Translations under genes and position numbers: made by a program
Part shown: positions 15,960 to 23,904 of the stretch, piece after piece
How positions within the stretch are numbered: the stretch's first letter is position 1
How the letters are laid out: every line of letters begins with the position of its first letter
Source of the DNA: an uncultured Collinsella sp.
GTDB lineage: Bacteria > Actinomycetota > Coriobacteriia > Coriobacteriales > Coriobacteriaceae
DNA length: 64,000 nt
NCBI GenBank assembly: GCA_959019775.1
Contig: CAUEPS010000004.1
Coordinates: 1-64,000 of the forward strand
Direction of reading: 5' to 3'
Notes under the pieces: model-generated
The model's input: the letters and a program-made list of their open reading frames with translations, nothing else
The model's database searches: none
Told to the model about the DNA's origin: nothing

Positions 15960-18419
15960 ATGCGGCATGTGTATATTCATGTGACGGGCATTGTGCAGGG
16001 CGTCGGCATGCGGCCGTTTGTGTATCGCGAGGCCATGGCGCACGACATTTGCGGCTGGGTGCTCAACGCGGGCGACGGCGTGCATGTCGAGGCGCATGCT
16101 TGCGCCGAGGCACTTGAGGACTTTGTTGCAGCGCTTTCAGAGCACGCGCCTGCGGCGGCTCGTGTGGAGCATGTCGAGGTTGCCGAGCTGGCGGCTGGCG
16201 CTTGGGATGCCGCTGACGAGCAGGGCTTTCGCATTGTGGCGTCGCAGGACCAGACCGCGCACACGACGCTCATCTCGCCCGATATCGCCACCTGCGATGA
16301 CTGTCTGCGCGAGCTGTTCGACCCCGCCGACCGGCGCTTTCACTACCCCTTTATCAACTGCACCAACTGCGGACCGCGCTTTACCATCATCCGCTCGCTA
16401 CCTTATGACCGAACGGCCACCTCGATGGACCGCTTTCCCATGTGCCCCACCTGCGCCGCGGAGTATGCCGACCCGCTCGATCGGCGCTTTCATGCGCAGC
16501 CCGATGCCTGCTTTGATTGCGGGCCGCACATTACGTGGCGTGAGGTTGACCGCGACGGAAAACCGGCGGTCGCTGGCGCAACGCCGGTCATCGGCTCCAC
16601 GCGCGAAACCAGCGACGCCATTATTGAGCGTTGCGCCGAACTGCTTGGCTGCGGCGGCATCGTCGCCATCAAGGGGCTGGGCGGATTCCACCTAGCGTGT
16701 GACGCCGCCAACGAGCAGGCGGTGACGGAGCTGCGTCATCGCAAGCGCCGCAGCAACAAGCCGCTCGCCGTCATGGTTCGCAGCCTGAGCGACGCCGAGC
16801 GTCTGTGCCATATCGACGATGCCGAGCGCAACCTGCTGACCGGCAGCGTCCGCCCCATTGTGCTGCTGCGCCGACGCGCCGCTGGCAGCGACACCCACGG
16901 CTCCCCCGACGTCCTCGAGCTCGCGCCATCTGTCGCGCACGACCTGCCCGAGCTCGGCGTCATGCTCCCCTACACCCCGCTTCAGCATTTACTGCTCGCC
17001 GCAACCGCAGCCCGTGGCATGCACGCACTCGTTATGACCAGCGGGAACTTGAGCGAAGAACCTATCGAAACCGACGACGATCTTGCATGGGAGCACCTTG
17101 TTGCCGCCGGCATCGCCGACGCACTGCTCGGCAACGACCGCGCGATCTTCTCGCGCTATGACGACTCCGTGGTGCGCGTGGTCGACGGCGCCACTATGCC
17201 CGTGCGCCGCGCCCGCGGCTATGCGCCGCAGCCGTTGCCGTTGCCGACGATCGATGCCGCTGCGCCCTGCGTGCTCGCTTGCGGGCCGCAGCAAAAGGCA
17301 ACAATTGCGCTCACGCGCGATGATCCGGACGGTCCGGCGTCCTGTTTTGTGTCGCAGCATATCGGCGATGTCGAAAACGGCGCGACCTTCGACGCCTGGA
17401 ACGCCGCGCGCACGCGCCTGGAAGACCTCTTTGATCTGGCGCCCGCCGCTCTGGCCTGCGACCTGCACCCCAGCTACCTATCGAGCCAGTGGGCACGCGA
17501 GCAGGCACGGAAACAGGGCCTGCCGCTTATCGAAGTCCAGCACCATCATGCGCACATTGCGAGCGTAATGGCCGAGGCTGTCGCCGCAGGCCAGCTTGCG
17601 TCCGACGCGCGCGCACTCGGCATCGCCTTCGATGGAACGGGTGCCGGCACCGACAGCACCATATGGGGCGGCGAGTTTCTTATCGCCGGCCTCGCCGATT
17701 TTGAGCGCGCCGCGCACCTGCGCACCTGGCCGCTACCCGGTGGCGCCGCATCCGTGCGCGATGCTCGGCGCAATGCGTTCTCCCTGCTCAGCGAGCTCGG
17801 TTTGATCGAGCACCCGGGTGCCGCGGGACTTTTGAGTCGTCTCGACGAGCAAACGCGCAGCGTGACGGCAACGATGATCGAGCGAAACATCAACAGCCCG
17901 CGCACGAGCAGCATGGGCCGCCTGTTTGACGCCGCAGCCGCGATGCTGGGCATCTGCGGCACTGCAACCTATGAGGGCGAGCCCGCCATCGAGCTCGAAG
18001 CCGCCGCTTGGCGTGCGCTCAGCAGCAGAACCGTCCGCCCCGTCGGCAATCAGGCAAGCGTACTCACGTCTATCGACGACTCCGCCATCTTGGATCCCCA
18101 GCCGCTCATCGAAGCTCTTCTGAATGGAATCGAGGAAGGCACATTGTCCGACAGGCTCGCACTCGAATTCCATATCGCCATCGCGCGCTCCTCGACACGT
18201 GTCGCAAGCAAGATCTGCACCCGCGAGGGCATCGACACCGTCGCGCTCTCGGGCGGCGTATTCATGAACCGACTTTTGCTTCGTTTCCTCACGCGCGAGC
18301 TCAAAGACGCAGGACTTACCGTCTTGGTTCCCCACACCGTGCCCGTCAGCGACGGCTGCATCGCCTACGGCCAGGCGGCCGTCGCCCGCGCTCGCCTCGC
18401 ACAGGTCGCACAGCAGTAG
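15960..18419 (+). CDS. hypF: Carbamoyltransferase HypF
   Basis: An 819-residue [NiFe]-hydrogenase maturation enzyme that makes the carbamoyl precursor of the cyanide ligands and passes it to HypE. Domains in order: acylphosphatase (residues 1-90, VTGIVQGVGMRPFVYREA), two zinc fingers (CDDC...CTNCG and CPTC...CFDCG, about 105-185), YrdC-like (about 205-390), and Kae1/TsaD-like carbamoyltransferase with VQHHHAHIASVMAE, FDGTGAGTDSTIWGGE and LSGGVFMNR. Length is typical. The ATG at 15960 is chosen for its GAGGGAGAG ribosome site; a TTG at 15942 is further upstream. Confidence 0.97.
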   Translation: MRHVYIHVTGIVQGVGMRPFVYREAMAHDICGWVLNAGDGVHVEAHACAEALEDFVAALSEHAPAAARVEHVEVAELAAGAWDAADEQGFRIVASQDQTAHTTLISPDIATCDDCLRELFDPADRRFHYPFINCTNCGPRFTIIRSLPYDRTATSMDRFPMCPTCAAEYADPLDRRFHAQPDACFDCGPHITWREVDRDGKPAVAGATPVIGSTRETSDAIIERCAELLGCGGIVAIKGLGGFHLACDAANEQAVTELRHRKRRSNKPLAVMVRSLSDAERLCHIDDAERNLLTGSVRPIVLLRRRAAGSDTHGSPDVLELAPSVAHDLPELGVMLPYTPLQHLLLAATAARGMHALVMTSGNLSEEPIETDDDLAWEHLVAAGIADALLGNDRAIFSRYDDSVVRVVDGATMPVRRARGYAPQPLPLPTIDAAAPCVLACGPQQKATIALTRDDPDGPASCFVSQHIGDVENGATFDAWNAARTRLEDLFDLAPAALACDLHPSYLSSQWAREQARKQGLPLIEVQHHHAHIASVMAEAVAAGQLASDARALGIAFDGTGAGTDSTIWGGEFLIAGLADFERAAHLRTWPLPGGAASVRDARRNAFSLLSELGLIEHPGAAGLLSRLDEQTRSVTATMIERNINSPRTSSMGRLFDAAAAMLGICGTATYEGEPAIELEAAAWRALSSRTVRPVGNQASVLTSIDDSAILDPQPLIEALLNGIEEGTLSDRLALEFHIAIARSSTRVASKICTREGIDTVALSGGVFMNRLLLRFLTRELKDAGLTVLVPHTVPVSDGCIAYGQAAVARARLAQVAQQ

Positions 18420-18550
18420 GTTGCTTGACCAGCCCGTGCGCCGCCGTCTCACAGGTGTAACGCGTTTGCCCGCAACCCCCGCGAGCGCTACCATCAATTG
18501 ATGGATTATTAAGCGCCTATCCAGCGCAAAGCGTATAAAAGGGGAACAAA

Positions 18551-18811
18551 ATGTGCCTTGCCGTTCCCGGTAAAGTAGTCAAACGCGACGACGACCTCAA
18601 AGCCACCGTCGACATGATGGGCATCGAGCGTCCCGTGTCGCTGCGACTCGTGCCGACGGCGCAGGTGGGCGACTATGTTCTCGTGCATGCCGGCTTTGGC
18701 ATCCAGATCGTCGACGAGCAGGAAGCGCAAGAGACGCTCGAACTCGTCAACGCCATGACCGAGCTGGTCGAAGAAGACCAGCTCGCCACCAACCCGGCCG
18801 AGGCATACTAG
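18551..18811 (+). CDS. hypC: Hydrogenase maturation chaperone HypC
   Basis: An 86-residue chaperone that binds the Fe(CN)2CO unit with HypD. It begins MCLAVPGKV; Cys2 is the essential ligand. The family strand VGDYVLVHAGFGIQ is intact. AAAGGGG precedes the ATG. The stop overlaps the hypD GTG by one base. Confidence 0.96.
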   Translation: MCLAVPGKVVKRDDDLKATVDMMGIERPVSLRLVPTAQVGDYVLVHAGFGIQIVDEQEAQETLELVNAMTELVEEDQLATNPAEAY

Positions 18812-19923
18812 TGGCGGTCGAGCAGCCGGCGCGCTCCGGTATCGACTTTTCGGCATTCCGCAATCCCAAGCTTGCCCGCGAACTCATCGAGCGCATTTAT
18901 GGGCTTGTCGGCGACCGCCGCATCAACCTTATGGAAGTCTGCGGCACGCATACGGTGAGCATCGGTCGCTACGGCTTTCGCTCCATCATGCCGGCCGGGC
19001 TCAAGCTGCTGAGCGGTCCGGGGTGCCCCGTCTGCGTCACCGCCAACCGCGACATCGATCACGCGATTGCGCTCGCCAACATGGACGGCGCCATCATCAC
19101 AACCTTCGGCGACATGATGCGCGTGCCCGGGTCGTCCACCTCGCTTGCCGCGCAAAAAGCGGCGGGACACGACATCCGCATCGTCTACTCCCCGCTCGAC
19201 GCGCTCGACATTGCCGAGCAAAACCCCGATCATCCGGTCATTTTTATTGGCGTGGGTTTTGAGACCACGACGCCCACCATCGCCGCCGCCATCTTGGAGG
19301 CAGAGGCGCGCGGGCTTTTGAACTTCTCGGTCTATTGCGCCCACAAGACCACACCGCCGGCGCTGCGCGCGATTGCCAACGACCCCGAGACGACCATCGA
19401 CGGCTTTATCCTGCCGGGTCACGTCGCCACCATCACGGGCCTGGCGCCCTTTGGCTTTTTGGTCGATGAGTTTAGAACCCCGGGTGTGGTGACGGGCTTT
19501 GAGCCGGTCGACATTCTGCGGGGCATTTGCATGCTGGTCCAGATGATTGTTGAGGGCCGGCCCGCAATTGACAACGCCTACCGCCGCGGCGTCAATGCAG
19601 ACGGCAATCCCGTGGCGCGCCAACTGGTCGAGCAGGTGTTTGAGCCGTGCGACACCACATGGCGTGGGCTGGGACCGATTGCGGACTCAGGCCTTTCCAT
19701 CCGCCCCGAGTTCTCGCGCTTTGATGCCAGTTCCCGCTATGACGTGCCCGTTGAACCGACGGTCGAGCCGCGTGGATGCCGCTGCGGCGACGTGCTGCGC
19801 GGGGCCATTACGCCGAGCGATTGCCCGCTCTTTGGCCGCGCCTGCACACCCGAGCACCCCATCGGCCCGTGCATGGTGAGCTCCGAAGGCAGCTGCGCGG
19901 CGTATTTCCGATATCAGAGCTGA
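18811..19923 (+). CDS. hypD: Hydrogenase maturation Fe-S protein HypD
   Basis: A 370-residue [4Fe-4S] protein that assembles the Fe(CN)2CO cofactor with HypC and HypE. Conserved motifs are MEVCGTHT, LLSGPGCPVCVT, TFGDMMRVPGS and FEPVDI. The C-terminal cysteines (CRCGDVLRG, CPLFGRACTPEHP) match the cluster site. The GTG start overlaps the hypC stop, giving translational coupling. Length is normal. Confidence 0.97.
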   Translation: MAVEQPARSGIDFSAFRNPKLARELIERIYGLVGDRRINLMEVCGTHTVSIGRYGFRSIMPAGLKLLSGPGCPVCVTANRDIDHAIALANMDGAIITTFGDMMRVPGSSTSLAAQKAAGHDIRIVYSPLDALDIAEQNPDHPVIFIGVGFETTTPTIAAAILEAEARGLLNFSVYCAHKTTPPALRAIANDPETTIDGFILPGHVATITGLAPFGFLVDEFRTPGVVTGFEPVDILRGICMLVQMIVEGRPAIDNAYRRGVNADGNPVARQLVEQVFEPCDTTWRGLGPIADSGLSIRPEFSRFDASSRYDVPVEPTVEPRGCRCGDVLRGAITPSDCPLFGRACTPEHPIGPCMVSSEGSCAAYFRYQS

Positions 19924-20007
19924 TGGGTTCCGCTGTTCTGGCGAACGGCGGGCCGGTCGATGCTGCGCCCCGCCCGCATCTTCCCTCCCACGATTGGAGT
20001 TTTCGAT

Positions 20008-21042
20008 ATGTCTCGTACCGCCACCGATAGCACTGTCCTGCTGGGCCACGGCTCCGGCGGACAGATGATGAAGCGCATTATCGACGAGGTCTTTCTAGAT
20101 GCCTTTGGGTCGCCCGAGCTGCTCGAAGGCAACGATGCCGGCGTTGCCGCCCTACCCGCGAGCGGGCACATCGCCATGTCGACCGACAGCTTTGTGGTCT
20201 CGCCGCAGTTCTTCCCCGGCGGCAACATCGGCAGACTCGCCGTGTGCGGAACCGTCAACGACGTCGCGACCTCGGGCGCCAACGTGCGCTACCTTTCGTG
20301 CGGCTTTATCCTCGAAGAAGGTTATTCCATGGACAAGCTGCGCCAGATTGTACAGACCATGGCAGAGACGGCGCGCGAGGCGGGCGTCAAAATCATCACC
20401 GGCGACACCAAGGTGGTCGAACGCGGCGGGGCCGACGGCGTCTACATCAATACCGCCGGCGTGGGCGAGGTGCCCGCGGGCGTGGCGCTCAGCGGCGCTA
20501 ACTGCCAGCCCGGCGATGTCATCCTGGTCTCGGGCACGCTGGGCGACCACGGTATCGCCATCATGAGCCAGCGCGAAGGCCTGGCGTTTTCGAGCACGAT
20601 CGAAAGCGATGCCGCACCGCTCAACCACCTGATTGCCGACGTGTTGGCGGCCGCTCCCGACACGCGTTGCTTCCGCGACCCCACGCGCGGTGGCCTGGCG
20701 TCCACACTCAACGAATTTGCGCAGGCCAGCGGCGTTGCCATGGAGGTCGACGAGGACGCCGTACCCGTGCGCCCCGACGTGCAGGCCGCTTGTGAGATGC
20801 TCGGCTACGACGTGCTGCAGGTGGCAAACGAGGGCAAGATGGTCGCCGTGGTGCCGGCCGAGCAGGCCGATGCCGCGCTGTCGGCCATGCGCGCCGCGCG
20901 CTACGGCGAGAATGCCGTCATCATCGGTCGCGTGTTGCCGCTTGCCGAGGGTACCCGTCCCGCCGTGCGCGTGCGCACCGGCTGGGGCTCGACTCGCATC
21001 CTCGACATGCTCGTTGGCGAGCAACTGCCGAGGATTTGCTAA
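20008..21042 (+). CDS. hypE: Carbamoyl dehydratase HypE
   Basis: A 344-residue enzyme that dehydrates the HypF-delivered carbamoyl group to thiocyanate. The start region LLGHGSGGQMMKRII and AIR-synthase-like fold are typical (GNDAGVAAL, TGDTKVVERG, RDPTRGGLASTLNEFA). The protein ends PRIC, the invariant C-terminal cysteine that carries the ligand, so it should be active. The ATG at 20008 has a TTGGAG ribosome site. hypA and hypB and the hydrogenase structural genes are not in this window. Confidence 0.97.
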   Translation: MSRTATDSTVLLGHGSGGQMMKRIIDEVFLDAFGSPELLEGNDAGVAALPASGHIAMSTDSFVVSPQFFPGGNIGRLAVCGTVNDVATSGANVRYLSCGFILEEGYSMDKLRQIVQTMAETAREAGVKIITGDTKVVERGGADGVYINTAGVGEVPAGVALSGANCQPGDVILVSGTLGDHGIAIMSQREGLAFSSTIESDAAPLNHLIADVLAAAPDTRCFRDPTRGGLASTLNEFAQASGVAMEVDEDAVPVRPDVQAACEMLGYDVLQVANEGKMVAVVPAEQADAALSAMRAARYGENAVIIGRVLPLAEGTRPAVRVRTGWGSTRILDMLVGEQLPRIC

Positions 21043-21167
21043 CGGCGAAAACTCGCGGCCGGTGCGATTCGCCTCGATGCCATTGAAGATGTTCAGATTC
21101 CAAACGCACCCGACGCGCCAGCCCAGTATCATGGGGTGCGTTTTGGAACCCAATGACGGGAGCTTTC

Positions 21168-21836
21168 ATGGCAGCAGCTTTTTCCCATGTGATCTTTGAT
21201 CTGGACGGCACCATCCTCAACACGCTCGAGGACCTGGCAGCCGCCGGCAACCATACCTGCGAGATGCACGGCTGGCCCACGTTTGCCGTAGACGAGTACC
21301 GCTACAAGGTGGGAAACGGCATGCTCAAGCTGGTCGAGCGCTTTATGCCTGCCGAGTATGCGGGCGACGGCCGTATGTTTGAGCGGACCCTTGCCGAGTT
21401 TAGGGCTTATTACGGCGAGCACAAAGAGGACCACACCGCTCCCTATGCCGGCACAATCGAGATGCTCGACCGCCTGCGCGCCGCGGGCGTGCAGCTTGCC
21501 GTGCTCACCAACAAGGACCATGTATCGGCGGCTCCGCTTATCGAGAAGTACTTTGGCACCGAGCGCTTTGCGCTAGTGCAGGGCCGTGTCGACGCGTTTC
21601 CACCCAAGCCCGAGGCGCCCGTCACGCTGCACGTGATGGGGGAGCTGGGCGCCGACCCGGCGACCACGCTCTATGTGGGCGATTCGAATGTCGATGTCCT
21701 GACCGGTCACAACGCCGGTCTTAAGAGCGCCGGCGTCACCTGGGGCTTCCGCGGTCGTGCAGAGCTGGAGGCCGCCGGCGCCGACTACGTGGTGGATAGC
21801 CAGGACGAACTCGCCGCGCTGATTCTGGGCGAGTAG
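21168..21836 (+). CDS. HAD-superfamily phosphatase (phosphoglycolate phosphatase-like)
   Basis: A 222-residue cytosolic hydrolase. HAD motif I is FDLDGTI (DxDGT, residues ~11-17), motif II is VLTNKDH, motif III Lys is in PPKPEAP and motif IV is YVGDSNVD. The helical cap follows motif I. This arrangement matches the Gph/PGP-like subfamily, but the substrate cannot be fixed by sequence. The ATG at 21168 has a CGGGAG ribosome site; the ATG at 21153 overlaps that site and is less likely. It follows hypE by 125 bases and is probably transcribed separately. Confidence 0.85.
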   Translation: MAAAFSHVIFDLDGTILNTLEDLAAAGNHTCEMHGWPTFAVDEYRYKVGNGMLKLVERFMPAEYAGDGRMFERTLAEFRAYYGEHKEDHTAPYAGTIEMLDRLRAAGVQLAVLTNKDHVSAAPLIEKYFGTERFALVQGRVDAFPPKPEAPVTLHVMGELGADPATTLYVGDSNVDVLTGHNAGLKSAGVTWGFRGRAELEAAGADYVVDSQDELAALILGE

Positions 21837-21875
21837 CGGAGCCGCCGCGCCACGCAGTCGCGGCGATTGCGCCGT

Positions 21876-22035
21876 GCGGAAAGCGCATCCCGTTTTGATG
21901 TCTCAAACTGGGATGCGCTTTCCGGTTGAGCCCCATCGGGGAAACGGCATCCCGTTTCAAAGCAATATTCCGGGTTGCACTTTCCGCAACCCACCCCATC
22001 CGGAAACCGCGACCCGAAATTCGGCCAAAAACCGG
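21876..22035. repeat. Mosaic inverted repeats, family O copy 2
   Basis: Modules of the 168-281 element recur here in a different order: GCGGAAAGCGCATCCCG with its near complement at 21905-21924, a CCGGGTTGCACTTTCC module near 21970, and GGAAACCGCGACCCG followed by TTCGGCCAAA near 22000-22028. The shared TTCGGCCAAA tail marks the two loci as one family. Confidence 0.7.
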
Positions 22036-22060
22036 TCCACATTTTCCCGAGCGCTCAATA

Positions 22061-22116
22061 TAGTCGTTGGGGGCGTTCTTAAACGACTAGTCAAACAAGA
22101 ACGTCCCCAACGACTA
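22061..22116. repeat. Inverted repeat, ACGTCCCC family M copy 1
   Basis: Arms TAGTCGTTGGGGGCGTTCTT (22061-22080) and AAGAACGTCCCCAACGACTA (22097-22116) match at 19 of 20 positions. The central region repeats ACGACTAGT. Related copies lie at 47430-47510. Confidence 0.8.
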
Positions 22117-22130
22117 CCACGGCAACGCCA

Positions 22131-22292
22131 CAGGTAGAGGACGGACAGCGAGCGACGTCCAGGCCGAACAAGTTGGCATGAAAAAGGCGAGGCATAGACC
22201 TTCTGGTCATGTCTCGCCTTTTGAATGACAAATTGTCGGCCTGGGCGGCGCGCAGCGTCAACTGGTTACGCGGTTCGTAGAACCGCGTAACT
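22131..22292. repeat. 162 bp dispersed element with terminator hairpin, family N copy 1
   Basis: Nearly identical to 31188-31350 across its whole length, with scattered substitutions and one indel. It holds a 14 bp A/T-flanked hairpin at 22182-22222 (core GGCGAGGCAT), and a second perfect hairpin GTTACGCGGTTC/GAACCGCGTAAC close to the end of the following minus-strand lipoprotein gene. Both copies sit immediately after a minus-strand stop codon. Confidence 0.85.
22182..22222. terminator. Bidirectional terminator inside element N copy 1
   Basis: The AAAAGGCGAGGCAT / ATGTCTCGCCTTTT stem (one G-T pair) has an A-run and a T-run on its outer sides. It can end the minus-strand lipoprotein transcript and plus-strand read-through from the HAD gene. 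Confidence 0.8.
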
Positions 22293-22295
22293 CCC

Positions 22296-22853
22296 CTAGC
22301 TCATCATCGCATTCATCATCTCGGTGGTTGCGGAATCGTCGGCAGACCACTCGTTGTCGTCGTTGCAGGAGTACTTAAAAGTGACCTTAGTGTCCTTAGG
22401 CTTGGCGGCCTTGGTCACATCGACCATCACCTGGCCGGCCATCTTGTACAGGTCGTCCTCGGACGGCAGTTCGTCGAGTGCCGCAATCTTCTCCTGATAC
22501 TGGGTGGCGAAATCCTCGACGATCTTGTTCATGGACTTGCAGGTAATGGTGACCTCGGCGGTCGCGGTGCCCTTGTCCTCGTCGACCGTCACGTCGCCGA
22601 TCTTGTAATCAAAACCCTCGAGATAGCTCTTGGCGTACTCCTTGGGATCGATGCCCAGCTGCTCAAACTCGTCGCCCGAAGCCTCCTCCAGACCGGAGAG
22701 GAAATCGTCGCCGCCATTCTTGATCTCGTCAAACTGACTCGTAAGGTCGTTGGTGATGAGCTCCTCCACCGAAGGCCCTCCGCAGCCGGAAAGCAAGACC
22801 ACGCACGCAGCCAAGGCAGTCATCAGGGGCGCAAGCAGCAGCTTCTTTTTCAT
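22296..22853 (-). CDS. Secreted lipoprotein of unknown function
   Basis: A 185-residue lipoprotein. The signal peptide MKKKLLLAPLMTALAACVVL ends in the lipobox LSGC, so the mature protein starts CGG and is membrane-anchored outside the cell. The rest is acidic and soluble, with a pattern (EELITNDLTSQFDEIKNG...YAKSYLEGF...GTATAEVTITCK) like DUF5105-type lipoproteins. The ATG at 22853 has a GGAGG site, and in-frame codons upstream read as non-protein. It is monocistronic, with element N directly after the stop. Confidence 0.85.
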   Translation of the reverse strand: MKKKLLLAPLMTALAACVVLLSGCGGPSVEELITNDLTSQFDEIKNGGDDFLSGLEEASGDEFEQLGIDPKEYAKSYLEGFDYKIGDVTVDEDKGTATAEVTITCKSMNKIVEDFATQYQEKIAALDELPSEDDLYKMAGQVMVDVTKAAKPKDTKVTFKYSCNDDNEWSADDSATTEMMNAMMS

Positions 22854-23029
22854 GTCATTCCTCCAAACAAGCGGCACCGCGTTCCCCACGCGGCGCACGT
22901 CGTGACAGTAAGCCCATATTAGCGGCTCGGCCCAAACCCCAGCGCCGCGAAAGCGCAGGCGGCTCAATTTGGCGAGCGAGTGGCCCGTAAATCAAGCCCC
23001 CTATGCAATAAAACCAACCTACTCGGTCT

Positions 23030-23065
23030 AATAAAAAAGGGTGGCCGGATAACCCGACCACCCTT
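23030..23065 (-). terminator. Intrinsic terminator of the PTS IIA gene
   Basis: On the minus strand AAGGGTGG pairs with CCACCCTT around a 13-base loop and is followed by TTTTTT. It is 24 bases after the stop of the IIA gene. Confidence 0.85.
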
Positions 23066-23088
23066 GAACATCCCCTGGATGCCGCAAC

Positions 23089-23625
23089 TTACTTGCGGAC
23101 AACCTTGACGATGGCGTCGCCGGCGGCAACAGCGGAGTCGGCCTCGACGGCGAGCTCAACATCGGCAAACTCGGCGGTGTTGGACACAGCCACGACGACG
23201 CAGTCCTTATAGCCGGCAGCGGCGATCTTGGCGCGGTCGATCTTGAGCATGGGCTGGCCAGCCTTAACGACATCGTCAGCCTTGACGAAGCCCTCGAAGC
23301 CGTCGCCGTTCATGTTGACGGTATCGACGCCAACGTGCACCAAAACCTCGATGCCGCTATCGGACTGCAGACCCACGGCGTGACCCATGGTGACGGTCAC
23401 CTTGCCGTCGCAGGGAGCGTAGACCAGATCGTCCTCGGGCCACACGGCGCAGCCCTTGCCCAGCACCTCGCCGCTAAAGACGGGATCGGGCACGTCGGCC
23501 ATCTTGATGACCTTGCCCTTGACGGGCGAGCACAGCACGTCGGCGCCGGCAGAAGTAGAGATGGAGGCAGGAGCAGCGGCAGCCGCGGGCTCAGCCTTCT
23601 TCTTGAACATGTCAAACAGACCCAT
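23089..23625 (-). CDS. PTS glucose-type IIA protein (EIIA-Glc family)
   Basis: A 178-residue cytosolic phosphocarrier of the sugar phosphotransferase system. It accepts phosphate from HPr and hands it to a IIB domain. The two histidines are present: MGHAVGLQSDSG, and the phosphorylated His in GIEVLVHVGVDTVNM (near residue 110). An amphipathic start (MGLFDMFKKK) and an alanine-rich linker precede the domain. The matching IIBC without a IIA domain is encoded at 42356-43783 and lies far away, so this stand-alone IIA may serve several IIBC proteins. AGAGGAG precedes the ATG at 23625. Confidence 0.95.
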   Translation of the reverse strand: MGLFDMFKKKAEPAAAAAPASISTSAGADVLCSPVKGKVIKMADVPDPVFSGEVLGKGCAVWPEDDLVYAPCDGKVTVTMGHAVGLQSDSGIEVLVHVGVDTVNMNGDGFEGFVKADDVVKAGQPMLKIDRAKIAAAGYKDCVVVAVSNTAEFADVELAVEADSAVAAGDAIVKVVRK

Positions 23626-23674
23626 ACGTTTTCTCCTCTTGATTAAGCGCAACGTTATGCGCATGCCTATGGTG

Positions 23675-23703
23675 ATTATAGTGCCAAATGGCCAAATTGC
23701 TAA
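23675..23703 (-). promoter_or_regulatory. Strong promoter of the PTS IIA gene
   Basis: Minus strand: a perfect TATAAT -10 (23675-23680) is 17 bases from a TTAGCA -35 (23698-23703). The start would be about 40 bases before the IIA ATG. This shows that IIA has its own promoter and is not just read from the upstream GH1 gene. Confidence 0.8.
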
Positions 23704-23904
23704 GGTAAGAGCTCGAGTCGAGAGCCCTTCCAGGCCCTTCCCAAAACCTTTTCCCCAGTGGCACTCATATTGTCGATTAATCCTCGATAAGCCCCAGGCG
23801 AACGAAAGCGTTCCAGATGCCGCCGTCATCGACGTCGGTGGTCACGCAATCGGCTGCCTGTCCGGCGTTCGGCAGAACGCCGGAACTCAATCGCCGAAAC
23901 TCAA

